This document shows, piece by piece, positions 36,809 through 44,469 of a stretch of DNA of 64,000 nt. The notes under the pieces are model-generated. The model worked only from the letters and a program-made list of their open reading frames with translations. It made no database searches and had not been told where the DNA came from. A program made the translations under genes and the position numbers. Position 1 is the stretch's first letter. Every line of letters begins with the position of its first letter. The DNA is from Arthrobacter cupressi (GTDB taxonomy: Bacteria > Actinomycetota > Actinomycetes > Actinomycetales > Micrococcaceae), in NCBI RefSeq assembly GCF_900099975.1, contig NZ_FNEI01000002.1, positions 159,872 to 223,871 on the forward strand, read 5' to 3'.

Positions 36809-38251
36809 ATGTCTCTCCTGAACGACCTGCGCAGCACACCGCGGCTTGGCCTCCTGATCGGCGCGACGGCGGCCGCCGTCGGCGTGATCTACGGCTACGA
36901 TCTGTCCAACATCGCCGGCGCCCTGCTCTTTCTGACCAAGGAATTCCACCTCTCCACGAGCGACCAGGAGATGGTGACCACCGCCGTCGTCGTCGGCGAG
37001 GTGCTCGGCGCCTTGGTGGGCGGCTGGCTCTCCAACCGCATCGGCCGCAAAGCGTCCATGGTGGCCGTCGCCGCGTCCTACGCAGCCTTCGCCCTGCTGA
37101 GCGCGTTCGCCCCGGGCATTCCGGTCCTCATGATCGCCCGCCTGTTCCTCGGCCTGACCATCGGCATTTCCGTGGTGGTGGTCCCGGTCTTCGTCGCCGA
37201 GAGTTCGCCGGCCAAGGTGCGCGGCGCCATGCTCGTCGCCTACCAGGTGGCCACCGTCATCGGCATCATCCTGGGCTACATCGCCTCCTGGGCGCTGTCC
37301 TCCACCGGCGAATGGCGCTGGATGCTGGGCCTGGCCGCCCTGCCCGCGGCGGCCGTGCTCGCCATCCTCCTCAAGCTTCCCGACACCCCGCGCTGGTACG
37401 TCATGAAGGGCCGCTTCGAGGAAGCCCGCCGCACCCTCGCCACGATCGAACCTGACTCCGACATCGACGCCGAGATCGAGGGCATGCGCGCCGCCCTCGC
37501 CGAGGAATCCGGCGGACGGAAGTCCGGCGCCGCCAAGGAAATGCTCCGCAAACCGTTCCTTCGCGCCACCATCTTCGTGGTGGGCCTGGGCTTCTTCATC
37601 CAGATCACCGGCATCAACGCCGTGGTGTACTACAGTCCGCGCATCTTCGAAGCCATGGGCTTCAGCGGCAATGAGGCCCTGCTCCTCCTGCCGGCCCTGG
37701 TCCAGGCCGCGTCCCTGGTGGCCGTTTTCGTTTCCCTCGCCCTGGTCGACAAGGTGGGCCGGCGGCCGATCCTGCTTGGCGGTATCGGCATGATGGTGGT
37801 GGCCAATGCGCTGCTGATCGGCGTCTTCCTGGTCGGGCAGTCCTTCGGCGGCGCGCTCACCGTGCTCGGCTTCCTCGGCGTCCTGCTCTTCACCGTAGGC
37901 TTCACCTTCGGCTTCGGCGCCCTGGTGTGGGTCTACGCCGGCGAAAGCTTCCCCGCCCGCCTGCGCTCCCTCGGCGCGAGCACCATGCTCACCTCGGACC
38001 TGATCGCCAACGTAGTGGTTTCCGCCTTCTTCCTCACCATGCTCCAGCGCCTCGGTGGCGCCGGCACCTTCGCCGTCTTTGGCGCCCTGGCCGTGGCCGC
38101 GTTCTTCTTCGTGCGCCGCCTGGCGCCCGAAACCAAAGGCCGCAACCTGGAGGACATCAGGATCTTCTGGGAGAACGGCGGCCGCTGGGAACCCCGCGAG
38201 GTTCCCGCCGTTCGCAGCGAGGTTCCCGCATCCGGCCGCGACACCGCTTAG
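36809..38251 (+). CDS. Sugar-porter MFS transporter
   Basis: The 480-residue protein has 12 hydrophobic segments and sugar-porter motifs: GWLSNRIGRKASM in loop 2-3, ARLFLGLTIGISVVVVPVFVAESSPAKVRGAM, FFIQITGINAVVYYSPRIF, DKVGRRPILL and RRLAPETKGRNLEDI. It probably imports a sugar or polyol with protons. AGAGGA lies before the ATG at 36809. It is controlled by the divergent GntR gene through the operator pair; no catabolic enzyme is adjacent, so the substrate is open. Confidence 0.92.
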   Translation: MSLLNDLRSTPRLGLLIGATAAAVGVIYGYDLSNIAGALLFLTKEFHLSTSDQEMVTTAVVVGEVLGALVGGWLSNRIGRKASMVAVAASYAAFALLSAFAPGIPVLMIARLFLGLTIGISVVVVPVFVAESSPAKVRGAMLVAYQVATVIGIILGYIASWALSSTGEWRWMLGLAALPAAAVLAILLKLPDTPRWYVMKGRFEEARRTLATIEPDSDIDAEIEGMRAALAEESGGRKSGAAKEMLRKPFLRATIFVVGLGFFIQITGINAVVYYSPRIFEAMGFSGNEALLLLPALVQAASLVAVFVSLALVDKVGRRPILLGGIGMMVVANALLIGVFLVGQSFGGALTVLGFLGVLLFTVGFTFGFGALVWVYAGESFPARLRSLGASTMLTSDLIANVVVSAFFLTMLQRLGGAGTFAVFGALAVAAFFFVRRLAPETKGRNLEDIRIFWENGGRWEPREVPAVRSEVPASGRDTA

Positions 38252-38286
38252 GTCCGGGAAGGGCGCACAAAGTACCCTTGGAGACT

Positions 38287-39594
38287 GTGAAGGTACTCGT
38301 CATTGGCCCCGGCGGCCGCGAACACGCCATTGTCCGCTCCCTGCTCGAAGATCCCAACGTGTCCGAGGTCCACGCGGCTCCGGGCAACGCCGGCATCGCC
38401 AAGCTGGTTCCCACGCACGCCATCAACGGCAACGATCCCGCCGCCGTCGCGCAGCTCGCCCTGAAGCTCGCGGTGGACCTGGTGGTGGTCGGCCCCGAGG
38501 CTCCGCTTGCCGCCGGCGTGTCCGACGCCGTGCGCGAAGCCGGCATCCCGGTGTTTGGCCCCAGCAAGGCCGCAGCCCAGCTCGAGGCTTCCAAGGCTTT
38601 CGCCAAGGAGGTCATGGCCGAAGCCGGCGTGCCCACCGCGATGGCCCGCGTGGCCACCAATGCCGAGGAAGCCGCAGACGCCCTGGACACCTTCGGTGCC
38701 CCGCACGTGGTCAAGGACGACGGCCTGGCCGCCGGCAAGGGCGTCGTAGTCACCAATGACCGCGCCGAGGCCCTGGCGCACGCCCAGGCCTGCTTCGACG
38801 CCGGCGGATCCGTGGTGATCGAGGAATTCCTGGACGGCCCCGAGGTCTCCCTCTTCGTCCTCTGCGACGGCCGCACCACCGTGCCGCTGTCCCCGGCACA
38901 GGACTTCAAGCGCATCTTCGACAACGACGAAGGCCCCAACACCGGCGGCATGGGCGCCTACACCCCGCTGGACTGGGCCCCCGAAGGCCTGGTCCAGGAA
39001 GTCATCGACCGCGTGGCCCAGCCCACCGTGGATGAGATGGCCCGCCGTGGCACCCCGTTCGTCGGTGTGCTGTACTGCGGACTGGCCCTGACCTCCCGCG
39101 GCACCCGCGTCATCGAATTCAACGCCCGCTTCGGCGACCCCGAAACCCAGGCCGTCCTCGCCCGGCTCAAGACCCCGCTCGGTTCGCTGATGCTGGCAGC
39201 CGCCAAGGGCGAACTGGACAACGTCGACGAGCTGCGCTGGTCGCGGGATTCCGCGGTCGCCGTCGTCGTCGCCGCTGAAAACTACCCGGACACTCCGCGC
39301 ACCGGAGACCGCATCACCGGACTGAAGAAGGCCGAAAGCCTCGAAGGCGTCCACGTCATCCACGCCGGCACCAAGCTGGACGAGGAAGGCAAGGTTGTCT
39401 CGGCCGGCGGCCGCGTGCTCGCCGTGGTGGCGCTCGGCAGTGACCTCGTGGAGGCCCGTGAACGGGCGTACGACGGCGTGGAGCTGGTGCAGCTCGAAGG
39501 CAGCCAGTACCGCACGGACATCGCAGGCAAGGCAGCCCGCGGCGAGATCCGGGTGTCCCCGACCACCGGCACCATCCCGGCGGTGAAGGGCTGA
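38287..39594 (+). CDS. purD: Phosphoribosylamine-glycine ligase
   Basis: The 435-residue enzyme catalyses the ATP-dependent joining of phosphoribosylamine and glycine in purine synthesis. It starts VKVLVIGPGGREHAIVRSL (GTG) and contains the ATP-grasp features PHVVKDDGLAAGKGVVV, GPNTGGMGAYTP and EFNARFGDPETQAVL. Length is normal. The GTG has GGAG close by. The gene starts 35 bp after the sugar porter stop but belongs functionally with purC, which follows after 2 bp. Confidence 0.97.
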   Translation: MKVLVIGPGGREHAIVRSLLEDPNVSEVHAAPGNAGIAKLVPTHAINGNDPAAVAQLALKLAVDLVVVGPEAPLAAGVSDAVREAGIPVFGPSKAAAQLEASKAFAKEVMAEAGVPTAMARVATNAEEAADALDTFGAPHVVKDDGLAAGKGVVVTNDRAEALAHAQACFDAGGSVVIEEFLDGPEVSLFVLCDGRTTVPLSPAQDFKRIFDNDEGPNTGGMGAYTPLDWAPEGLVQEVIDRVAQPTVDEMARRGTPFVGVLYCGLALTSRGTRVIEFNARFGDPETQAVLARLKTPLGSLMLAAAKGELDNVDELRWSRDSAVAVVVAAENYPDTPRTGDRITGLKKAESLEGVHVIHAGTKLDEEGKVVSAGGRVLAVVALGSDLVEARERAYDGVELVQLEGSQYRTDIAGKAARGEIRVSPTTGTIPAVKG

Positions 39595-39596
39595 TC

Positions 39597-40532
39597 ATGA
39601 CCGAAGTCAACGCCGGCGGTTTCGCCGCCGAAACGATCGACCTTCCGGGCTGGACCCACGTCTACTCGGGCAAGGTCCGCGACCTCTACGTCCCGGCCGA
39701 CGAATCCATCAGGGAAAAGATGGGCCAGGACTGCGTCCTGGTGGTGGCCAGCGACCGCATCAGCGCCTACGACCACGTGCTCTCCAGCGAAATCCCGGAC
39801 AAGGGGCGCATCCTCACCCAGCTGAGCCTGTGGTGGTTCGAGCAGCTCGGCGTGGAGCACCACGTGCTGGCCTCCACCGTGGCCGGCGGTGTTCCCGAAG
39901 CCGTGGATGGCCGGGCCATGATCTGCAAGAAGCTGGACATGTTCCCGGTGGAATGCATCGCCCGCGGCTATCTCACCGGCTCCGGCCTGGCCGAATACAA
40001 GCAGTCCCGCACCGTGTGCAGCATCCCACTGCCGGAAGGCCTGGTTGACGGTTCCCGCCTGGACGAGGCCATCTTCACGCCCTCCGCCAAGGCCGAGGTG
40101 GGCGAGCACGACGAAAACATTACCTTCGAGGCCGTGGTGGACGCCGTCGGTCCGGACGTCGCCGAACGGCTGCGCGAACTCACCCTCGCCATCTACACCA
40201 AGGCCGAGGAGATCGCCCGCGGCCGCGGCATCATCCTGGCCGACACCAAAGTGGAGTTCGGCGTGGACGCGGCCAGCGGCGTCATCACCCTGGGCGACGA
40301 GGTCCTCACCCCGGACTCCTCGCGCTTCTGGGATGCCGCCAGCTACGAGCCGGGCAAGGCGCAGCCGTCCTTCGACAAGCAGTACGTCCGCGACTGGCTG
40401 ACTTCCGCCGAATCCGGTTGGGACCGCGCCTCCGACACGCCGCCGCCCGCGCTGCCGGCCGACGTCGTGGAACGCACCCGCGCCCGCTACGTCGAGGCCT
40501 ACGAGAAGCTCACCGGACGCACCTTCGTCTGA
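39597..40532 (+). CDS. purC: SAICAR synthase (phosphoribosylaminoimidazole-succinocarboxamide synthase)
   Basis: The 311-residue enzyme adds aspartate to CAIR in purine synthesis. It shows YSGKVRDLYVP, VVASDRISAYDHVLSSEIPDKG, KKLDMFPVECIARGYLTGSG and ILADTKVEFG, all family hallmarks. It is co-transcribed with purD and ends at a strong terminator shared with the convergent XRE-TPR gene. Confidence 0.97.
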   Translation: MTEVNAGGFAAETIDLPGWTHVYSGKVRDLYVPADESIREKMGQDCVLVVASDRISAYDHVLSSEIPDKGRILTQLSLWWFEQLGVEHHVLASTVAGGVPEAVDGRAMICKKLDMFPVECIARGYLTGSGLAEYKQSRTVCSIPLPEGLVDGSRLDEAIFTPSAKAEVGEHDENITFEAVVDAVGPDVAERLRELTLAIYTKAEEIARGRGIILADTKVEFGVDAASGVITLGDEVLTPDSSRFWDAASYEPGKAQPSFDKQYVRDWLTSAESGWDRASDTPPPALPADVVERTRARYVEAYEKLTGRTFV

Positions 40533-40548
40533 CGCGTCCGCAACTGCG

Positions 40549-40582
40549 GCAGAGGGCCCGAAGCCGGCTTCGGGCCCTCTGC
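40549..40582. terminator. Bidirectional terminator between purC and the XRE-TPR gene
   Basis: A perfect 17-bp arm GCAGAGGGCCCGAAGCC and its complement form an uninterrupted hairpin (tetraloop within CCGG) located between two convergent stop codons. Confidence 0.85.
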
Positions 40583-40592
40583 GGTATCAGTC

Positions 40593-41870
40593 TTACTTGC
40601 CGGAGTTCGCCGTATGGCTGGCTGCCTGGGCGCGCCGTTCGGCAAGACGGATTTCCAGCAGCGAGTCCATGGCCTGCTGGACGCGGTCGGCAGCGCCCGC
40701 GGCGGTGAAGTCGGCCTGGGCTTCCTCCAGGTACACCAGGGCGTCCGCGTTTTCGCCGGCGGCCTTGAGCGCCTTGCCGAGGAGGAAGGACACCTCGCCG
40801 GCGGTGTGCCGGGCCAGCTCGGCGCGGTCCGCGTGGATTTCCCGGAGCTTGGCGACGGCAGCCAGGATGTCCCCCGTGAGGTAAAGCCAGCGGGCCCGGA
40901 TGAACGCCACTTCCAGTTGGTCGGTCTTGTTGCCGCCCACGATCGACAAGGCAAGTTCGGCGCGTTCGATTGCCGACAGTGTTTCGGGTTCCACGATGCC
41001 CGAGGACAGCCGCACGGCCGCCGAGGCCTTGTTGAATCGGGCCCAGAGTTCGATGTCATTCGCGGGGGAGAGCAGCTTTGCCGCGCGCTCGTGGTGCTTG
41101 ATGCCCTCGGCGTAGTCGTGCCGCATGAACGCCACGTTGCCCACCACCCAGGCGACCTCGCCGGCGAGCTGGGACATGGAGTGCTCGTCCATCTGCGCCA
41201 TCATGGATTCGCAATACTTCCAGGCCTCGTCCAGCTTGCCGCTTTCGGCCAGCGCACCGATGAGCGCCCGGTGGGCGCCGATGATGAGCGTGGAGCCTTT
41301 GGGGAGCTGCAGGCTGAGCTGGACGGCCTCGGTGGCGTGTTCGACGGCGGTGGCCAGCTGCCCCTGCCCATGGCAGACCGCCGCGAGCATCTGACGGGCA
41401 CGAACCCCGAGGCCCGCGGATTCGGTGGCCATGGGGTGCTCCAGGAGGTGCTGGATGATCTTCTGGCACTCCTTGAGCTGGCCCTGCTTCATGACGCATT
41501 CGGCCTGCATATAGGTCATGTTCCACCACGCGCTGGTGTTGCGGGCTTCCAAGGCGATCTGCGCCGCGGCGGCGGCGTGGCTGGCGGCCAAGGGGTAGTC
41601 CCTAAGGTCCCAGGCTTGCCGGGCGTAGAGGCCGGCGAGAACATACTCGGCGTCGCTGACGGATACGGGATGGCTCCAGGCTTCCAGCGCCTTGGGCGCC
41701 AGCTCGAGCCGGCGGGCCAGTTCTTCAATGACCTCGGCAGTGGGTTCGCGGCGGCCGGTTTCCAGGAGGGAAATATAACTGGGAGAATAGAGGTCCTTGC
41801 CGAGCTCGGCCTGGGTCAGACCTCGTTCGAGCCGCTCGGCACGGAGCTTTTCTCCGAATCCGTTGCCCAC
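40593..41870 (-). CDS. XRE-family regulator with C-terminal TPR repeats (RRNPP-like)
   Basis: The 425-residue protein has an N-terminal helix-turn-helix (FGEKLRAERLERGLTQAELGKDLYSPSYISLLETGRREP, about 6-43) followed by helical repeats of TPR type over the remaining 350 residues (for example GQLATAVEHATEAVQLSLQLP, YAEGIKHHERAAKLLS, NADALVYLEEAQADF). HTH plus TPR and the length match the peptide-responsive RRNPP regulators such as NprR. The GTG start has AGGAGG at good distance. It is divergent, across 140 bp, from a small secreted repeat-peptide gene, its probable target and ligand source. RRNPP assignment is by architecture, not by alignment. Confidence 0.88.
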   Translation of the reverse strand: MGNGFGEKLRAERLERGLTQAELGKDLYSPSYISLLETGRREPTAEVIEELARRLELAPKALEAWSHPVSVSDAEYVLAGLYARQAWDLRDYPLAASHAAAAAQIALEARNTSAWWNMTYMQAECVMKQGQLKECQKIIQHLLEHPMATESAGLGVRARQMLAAVCHGQGQLATAVEHATEAVQLSLQLPKGSTLIIGAHRALIGALAESGKLDEAWKYCESMMAQMDEHSMSQLAGEVAWVVGNVAFMRHDYAEGIKHHERAAKLLSPANDIELWARFNKASAAVRLSSGIVEPETLSAIERAELALSIVGGNKTDQLEVAFIRARWLYLTGDILAAVAKLREIHADRAELARHTAGEVSFLLGKALKAAGENADALVYLEEAQADFTAAGAADRVQQAMDSLLEIRLAERRAQAASHTANSGK

Positions 41871-41918
41871 CGCGTCCTCCTAGATATGCCGCTTTAGCGC
41901 CGTCTTTCCGGGTGACCC

Positions 41919-41958
41919 TTGACAGCCTCTGTGGAAAACATTTTACAATGTGTGTCAA
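41919..41958. promoter_or_regulatory. Promoter and candidate operator of the repeat-peptide gene
   Basis: TTGACA (41919-41924) and TACAAT (41944-41949), with a long 19-bp spacer, form a promoter facing the peptide gene. The dyad ACATTTTACAATGT (41938-41951) overlaps the -10 element, and TTGACA/TGTCAA (41919-41924 and 41953-41958) form an outer inverted repeat. A long spacer plus dyads is what one expects of a promoter that needs a regulator; the XRE-TPR protein is the obvious candidate. Confidence 0.55.
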
Positions 41959-42010
41959 CAGGGACCGCACTAATTTCCATAACGAATCCGACTCGCATCG
42001 AGGGAAAACC

Positions 42011-42262
42011 ATGTTCAAGAAGATCGCTGCATCTGTCGCCTTGGCGGGCGCACTTGCATTCACGGCCGCGGCTCCGGCCGTCATCTCTGCAGCCCCTGTA
42101 GCAGACGCTGTCCATACGGTACTCAGCATCGGAAACTGGCCCGATCCCATGCGCACCCAGGCTATCGGCAACTGGCCTGATCCGATGCGCGCGCAGGCTA
42201 TCGGGAACTGGCCTGATCCGATGCGCGTTTCGGCCATCGGCAACTGGCCTGACCCCATGTAA
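42011..42262 (+). CDS. Secreted pre-propeptide with four IGNWPDPM repeats (putative peptide pheromone precursor)
   Basis: The 83-residue product has a Sec signal peptide (MFKKIAASVALAGALAFTAAAPA, cleavage likely after residue 27 or 34). Four identical octapeptides IGNWPDPM follow at 40-47, 52-59, 64-71 and 76-83, separated by RTQA, RAQA and RVSA; the last copy ends exactly at the stop codon. Each copy is preceded by a small-x-small tripeptide (VLS, TQA, AQA, VSA) that fits signal-peptidase-like cleavage, and followed by Arg, which fits trypsin-like cleavage. GAGGGA precedes the ATG. No enzyme domain is possible. With the divergent XRE-TPR regulator it looks like a signalling peptide precursor; a repeat bacteriocin or adhesive peptide is the alternative. 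Confidence 0.85.
   Translation: MFKKIAASVALAGALAFTAAAPAVISAAPVADAVHTVLSIGNWPDPMRTQAIGNWPDPMRAQAIGNWPDPMRVSAIGNWPDPM
42128..42259 (+). repeat. Four 36-bp tandem repeats encoding IGNWPDPM
   Basis: Copies begin at 42128, 42164, 42200 and 42236 (the last only 24 bp). They differ at third codon positions: Gly GGA/GGC/GGG/GGC, first Pro CCC/CCT/CCT/CCT, Asp GAT/GAT/GAT/GAC, second Pro CCC/CCG/CCG/CCC, with no amino-acid change in the octapeptide, whereas the linkers do change residues. Confidence 0.95.
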
Positions 42263-42278
42263 TATTCAAATCATTTGA

Positions 42279-42319
42279 GAAATCACCCCGGCGTCTGGGC
42301 GCCGGGGTGATTTCTTTTT
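42279..42319 (+). terminator. Intrinsic terminator of the peptide gene
   Basis: A 15-bp stem GAAATCACCCCGGCG with its exact complement, 6-nt loop, followed by TTTTT, 17 bp after the stop. The short monocistronic transcript should be about 350 nt. Confidence 0.93.
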
Positions 42320-42425
42320 GCCTTCGGTGGGGTGGAGTGCAAATGCTAAAACCGGTCAAAGGAATGTTTCTGCCGATAGAAAGCAGGTGGTTGGAAAACC
42401 GGACAGCGAATTGTTTTGCTTAAAG

Positions 42426-42457
42426 CAGCAGGGCCTCCCAAATGGAAGGCCCTGCTG
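42426..42457 (-). terminator. Terminator of tRNA-Pro
   Basis: An 11-bp stem (CAGCAGGGCCT with AGGCCCTGCTG) lies 5 bp beyond the tRNA 3' end in the leftward direction and is followed by CTTTAAG. The 106 bp between this and the peptide-gene terminator contain nothing that I can assign. Confidence 0.75.
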
Positions 42458-42461
42458 TAAT

Positions 42462-42538
<77 letters not shown>

Positions 42539-42639
42539 ATCCGCTGCAAAAGCAACGTGTTCAAGGATACCGGATCCCTGCCCCGGATGCGAAATCGGGG
42601 GGCGGCGCGGCGGTCCGCGGTGGTCCCAGCCCCGGACAG

Positions 42640-44469
42640 CTAGACGAGTGACTCCCGCCAGGCCCCGTGCAGGGCAGCGAAGCGTCCCCCGCTGCTGATC
42701 AGTTCGGCCGGAGTTCCGTCTTCCACGACTTTCCCGTCGTGGATGACGAGCACCCGGTCCGCCGACTCCACGGTGGAAAGCCGGTGGGCGATAATGATCG
42801 CTGTCCGTGCGGACCGCGCCTCCGTCCCGGTGCCGGCGAGCAGGCTGGACAACCCGGCCTGCACCAGGCGTTCCGACGGGATGTCCAGGGAGGAGGTGGC
42901 TTCGTCGAGGATGAGCACCGCGGGCGCGGCAAGGAACGCCCTGGCAAAGCTGATCAGTTGGCGCTGCCCGGCGGACACGCGCCCGCCGCGCTTGTTGACG
43001 TCCGTGTCATACCCCTCGGGCAGGGCCGCGATGAACTCATGGGCGCCGACGGCGCGGGCCGCCGCTTCGATCTCGCCGCGCGAGGCGCCCGGGCGCCCCA
43101 GGGCGATGTTGTCCGCCACGGAACCGCTGAACAGGAACGCCTCCTGGGTGACCATGACGACGGCGCGGCGCAGCTCGGCGCCGTCCAGGTCCCGCAGCTC
43201 CACGCCGTCGAGCGTCAGGGAACCGGAGGTGACATCGTAGAAACGGGCAATCAGCTTGGCCAGCGTCGACTTGCCCGCGCCGGTCTGGCCCACCAGGGCC
43301 ACGGTCTGGCCGGCCGGAATGTGTAGGTTCAGCCGGGGCACCACCACAGTTCCGGCGCCGTAGCCGAACTCCACGTCGCGGAAGGCGATCTCGCCGCGGG
43401 CATGGGGGAGCGGCACGGGATTCTTCGGCGGCCGCACCGTGGGAACCTCCTCCAGCAACCCGGACACCTTCTCGAGCGCGGCCTGGGCGCTTTGGAAGGA
43501 GTTGTAGAACATGGCCATCTGGTCCACCGGCTGGAAGAAGCGCTTGGTGGACAGGATCAGGGCCAGGAGCACGCCGACGGCGAGATCGCCGCCCAGCACC
43601 CGGAAACCGCCGAACAGCAGCACGACGGCGACGCACACGTTGCCGATCAGCACCAGGCCGGGCTGGAAGATGCCGTTGAGGTTGATCGAGCGCACCGTGA
43701 CCCTGCGGTAGTCCTCGGAGAGCTCGCCGTAGCGCTGTGCGTTCTCCTTCTCCTTGCGGAAGGCCTTGACGGCGCGGATGCCGGTCATGGTCTCGACGAA
43801 ATGCACGATCAGGCGCGCGGAGACCACCCTGGACTCCCGGAAGGCGATCTGCGAATGCTTCTGGTACCAGCGGGCCAGGAAGAACATCGGGATGCCCGCT
43901 GCCAGCATGATGAGGCCGCTGCGCCAGTCGAGGGCGAAGACGGTGATGGCCGTGAACACCATGAACAGCAGCCCGGACGCGAGCGAGCTGACGCCGGAAT
44001 CCAGCAGTTCGCGCAGGGCCTCGAGGTCCGAGGTCTGACGGGCGATGATCCGGCCCGAGGTGTACTTTTCGTGGAACTCAAGGCTGAGCCGCTGGGTGTG
44101 GCGGAACACCCGAAGGCGGAGGTCCAGGAGCATCGCCTGGCTCAGCCGGGCAGTGGAGGTGACGTAGAGGGCGGTGAGGGCCGCGGTCGCCACTGCTGCC
44201 GCGAGGTAGAGGGCCCCTGCGAGCACGAGCGGTCCATTGCTGCCCGCCTGCAGCGCCGGCAGGGCGTGGTCGATCCCGAAGGCGATGATGGCCGGGCCCG
44301 CCACACGGGTGGCCTGGGAAAGGACCACCATGGCCAGCGTGAGCCAGAAGCGGACGCGCACGGGCCTGATCAGGGAGCCCAGCAGCGCGAGCGAGCGGCG
44401 TCGGACGGCTTTGCTGTCGGAGCGGCTGAGGTGTGCGTTGTCCTCGTTGGAAGTGCCGAAGGTGCTCAT
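42640..44469 (-). CDS. ABC exporter half-transporter, catalytic-site subunit
   Basis: The 609-residue protein has an N-terminal six-helix ABC exporter domain (about 30-330) and a nucleotide-binding domain with Walker A GQTGAGKS (394-401), Q-loop TQEAFLF and Walker [14 protein letters not shown] with the catalytic Glu523. Its signature is VSAGQ (498-502) rather than LSGGQ. The start at 44469 overlaps the stop of the partner gene by ATGA. With the partner it forms a heterodimeric exporter of lipids, drugs or peptides; the substrate is unknown. Confidence 0.92.
   Translation of the reverse strand: MSTFGTSNEDNAHLSRSDSKAVRRRSLALLGSLIRPVRVRFWLTLAMVVLSQATRVAGPAIIAFGIDHALPALQAGSNGPLVLAGALYLAAAVATAALTALYVTSTARLSQAMLLDLRLRVFRHTQRLSLEFHEKYTSGRIIARQTSDLEALRELLDSGVSSLASGLLFMVFTAITVFALDWRSGLIMLAAGIPMFFLARWYQKHSQIAFRESRVVSARLIVHFVETMTGIRAVKAFRKEKENAQRYGELSEDYRRVTVRSINLNGIFQPGLVLIGNVCVAVVLLFGGFRVLGGDLAVGVLLALILSTKRFFQPVDQMAMFYNSFQSAQAALEKVSGLLEEVPTVRPPKNPVPLPHARGEIAFRDVEFGYGAGTVVVPRLNLHIPAGQTVALVGQTGAGKSTLAKLIARFYDVTSGSLTLDGVELRDLDGAELRRAVVMVTQEAFLFSGSVADNIALGRPGASRGEIEAAARAVGAHEFIAALPEGYDTDVNKRGGRVSAGQRQLISFARAFLAAPAVLILDEATSSLDIPSERLVQAGLSSLLAGTGTEARSARTAIIIAHRLSTVESADRVLVIHDGKVVEDGTPAELISSGGRFAALHGAWRESLV

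Noticed and set aside
42128..42259. The regularly spaced repeats as a CRISPR array.
   Set aside because: The 36-bp period is fully coding, there are no unique spacers, and the variation is synonymous.
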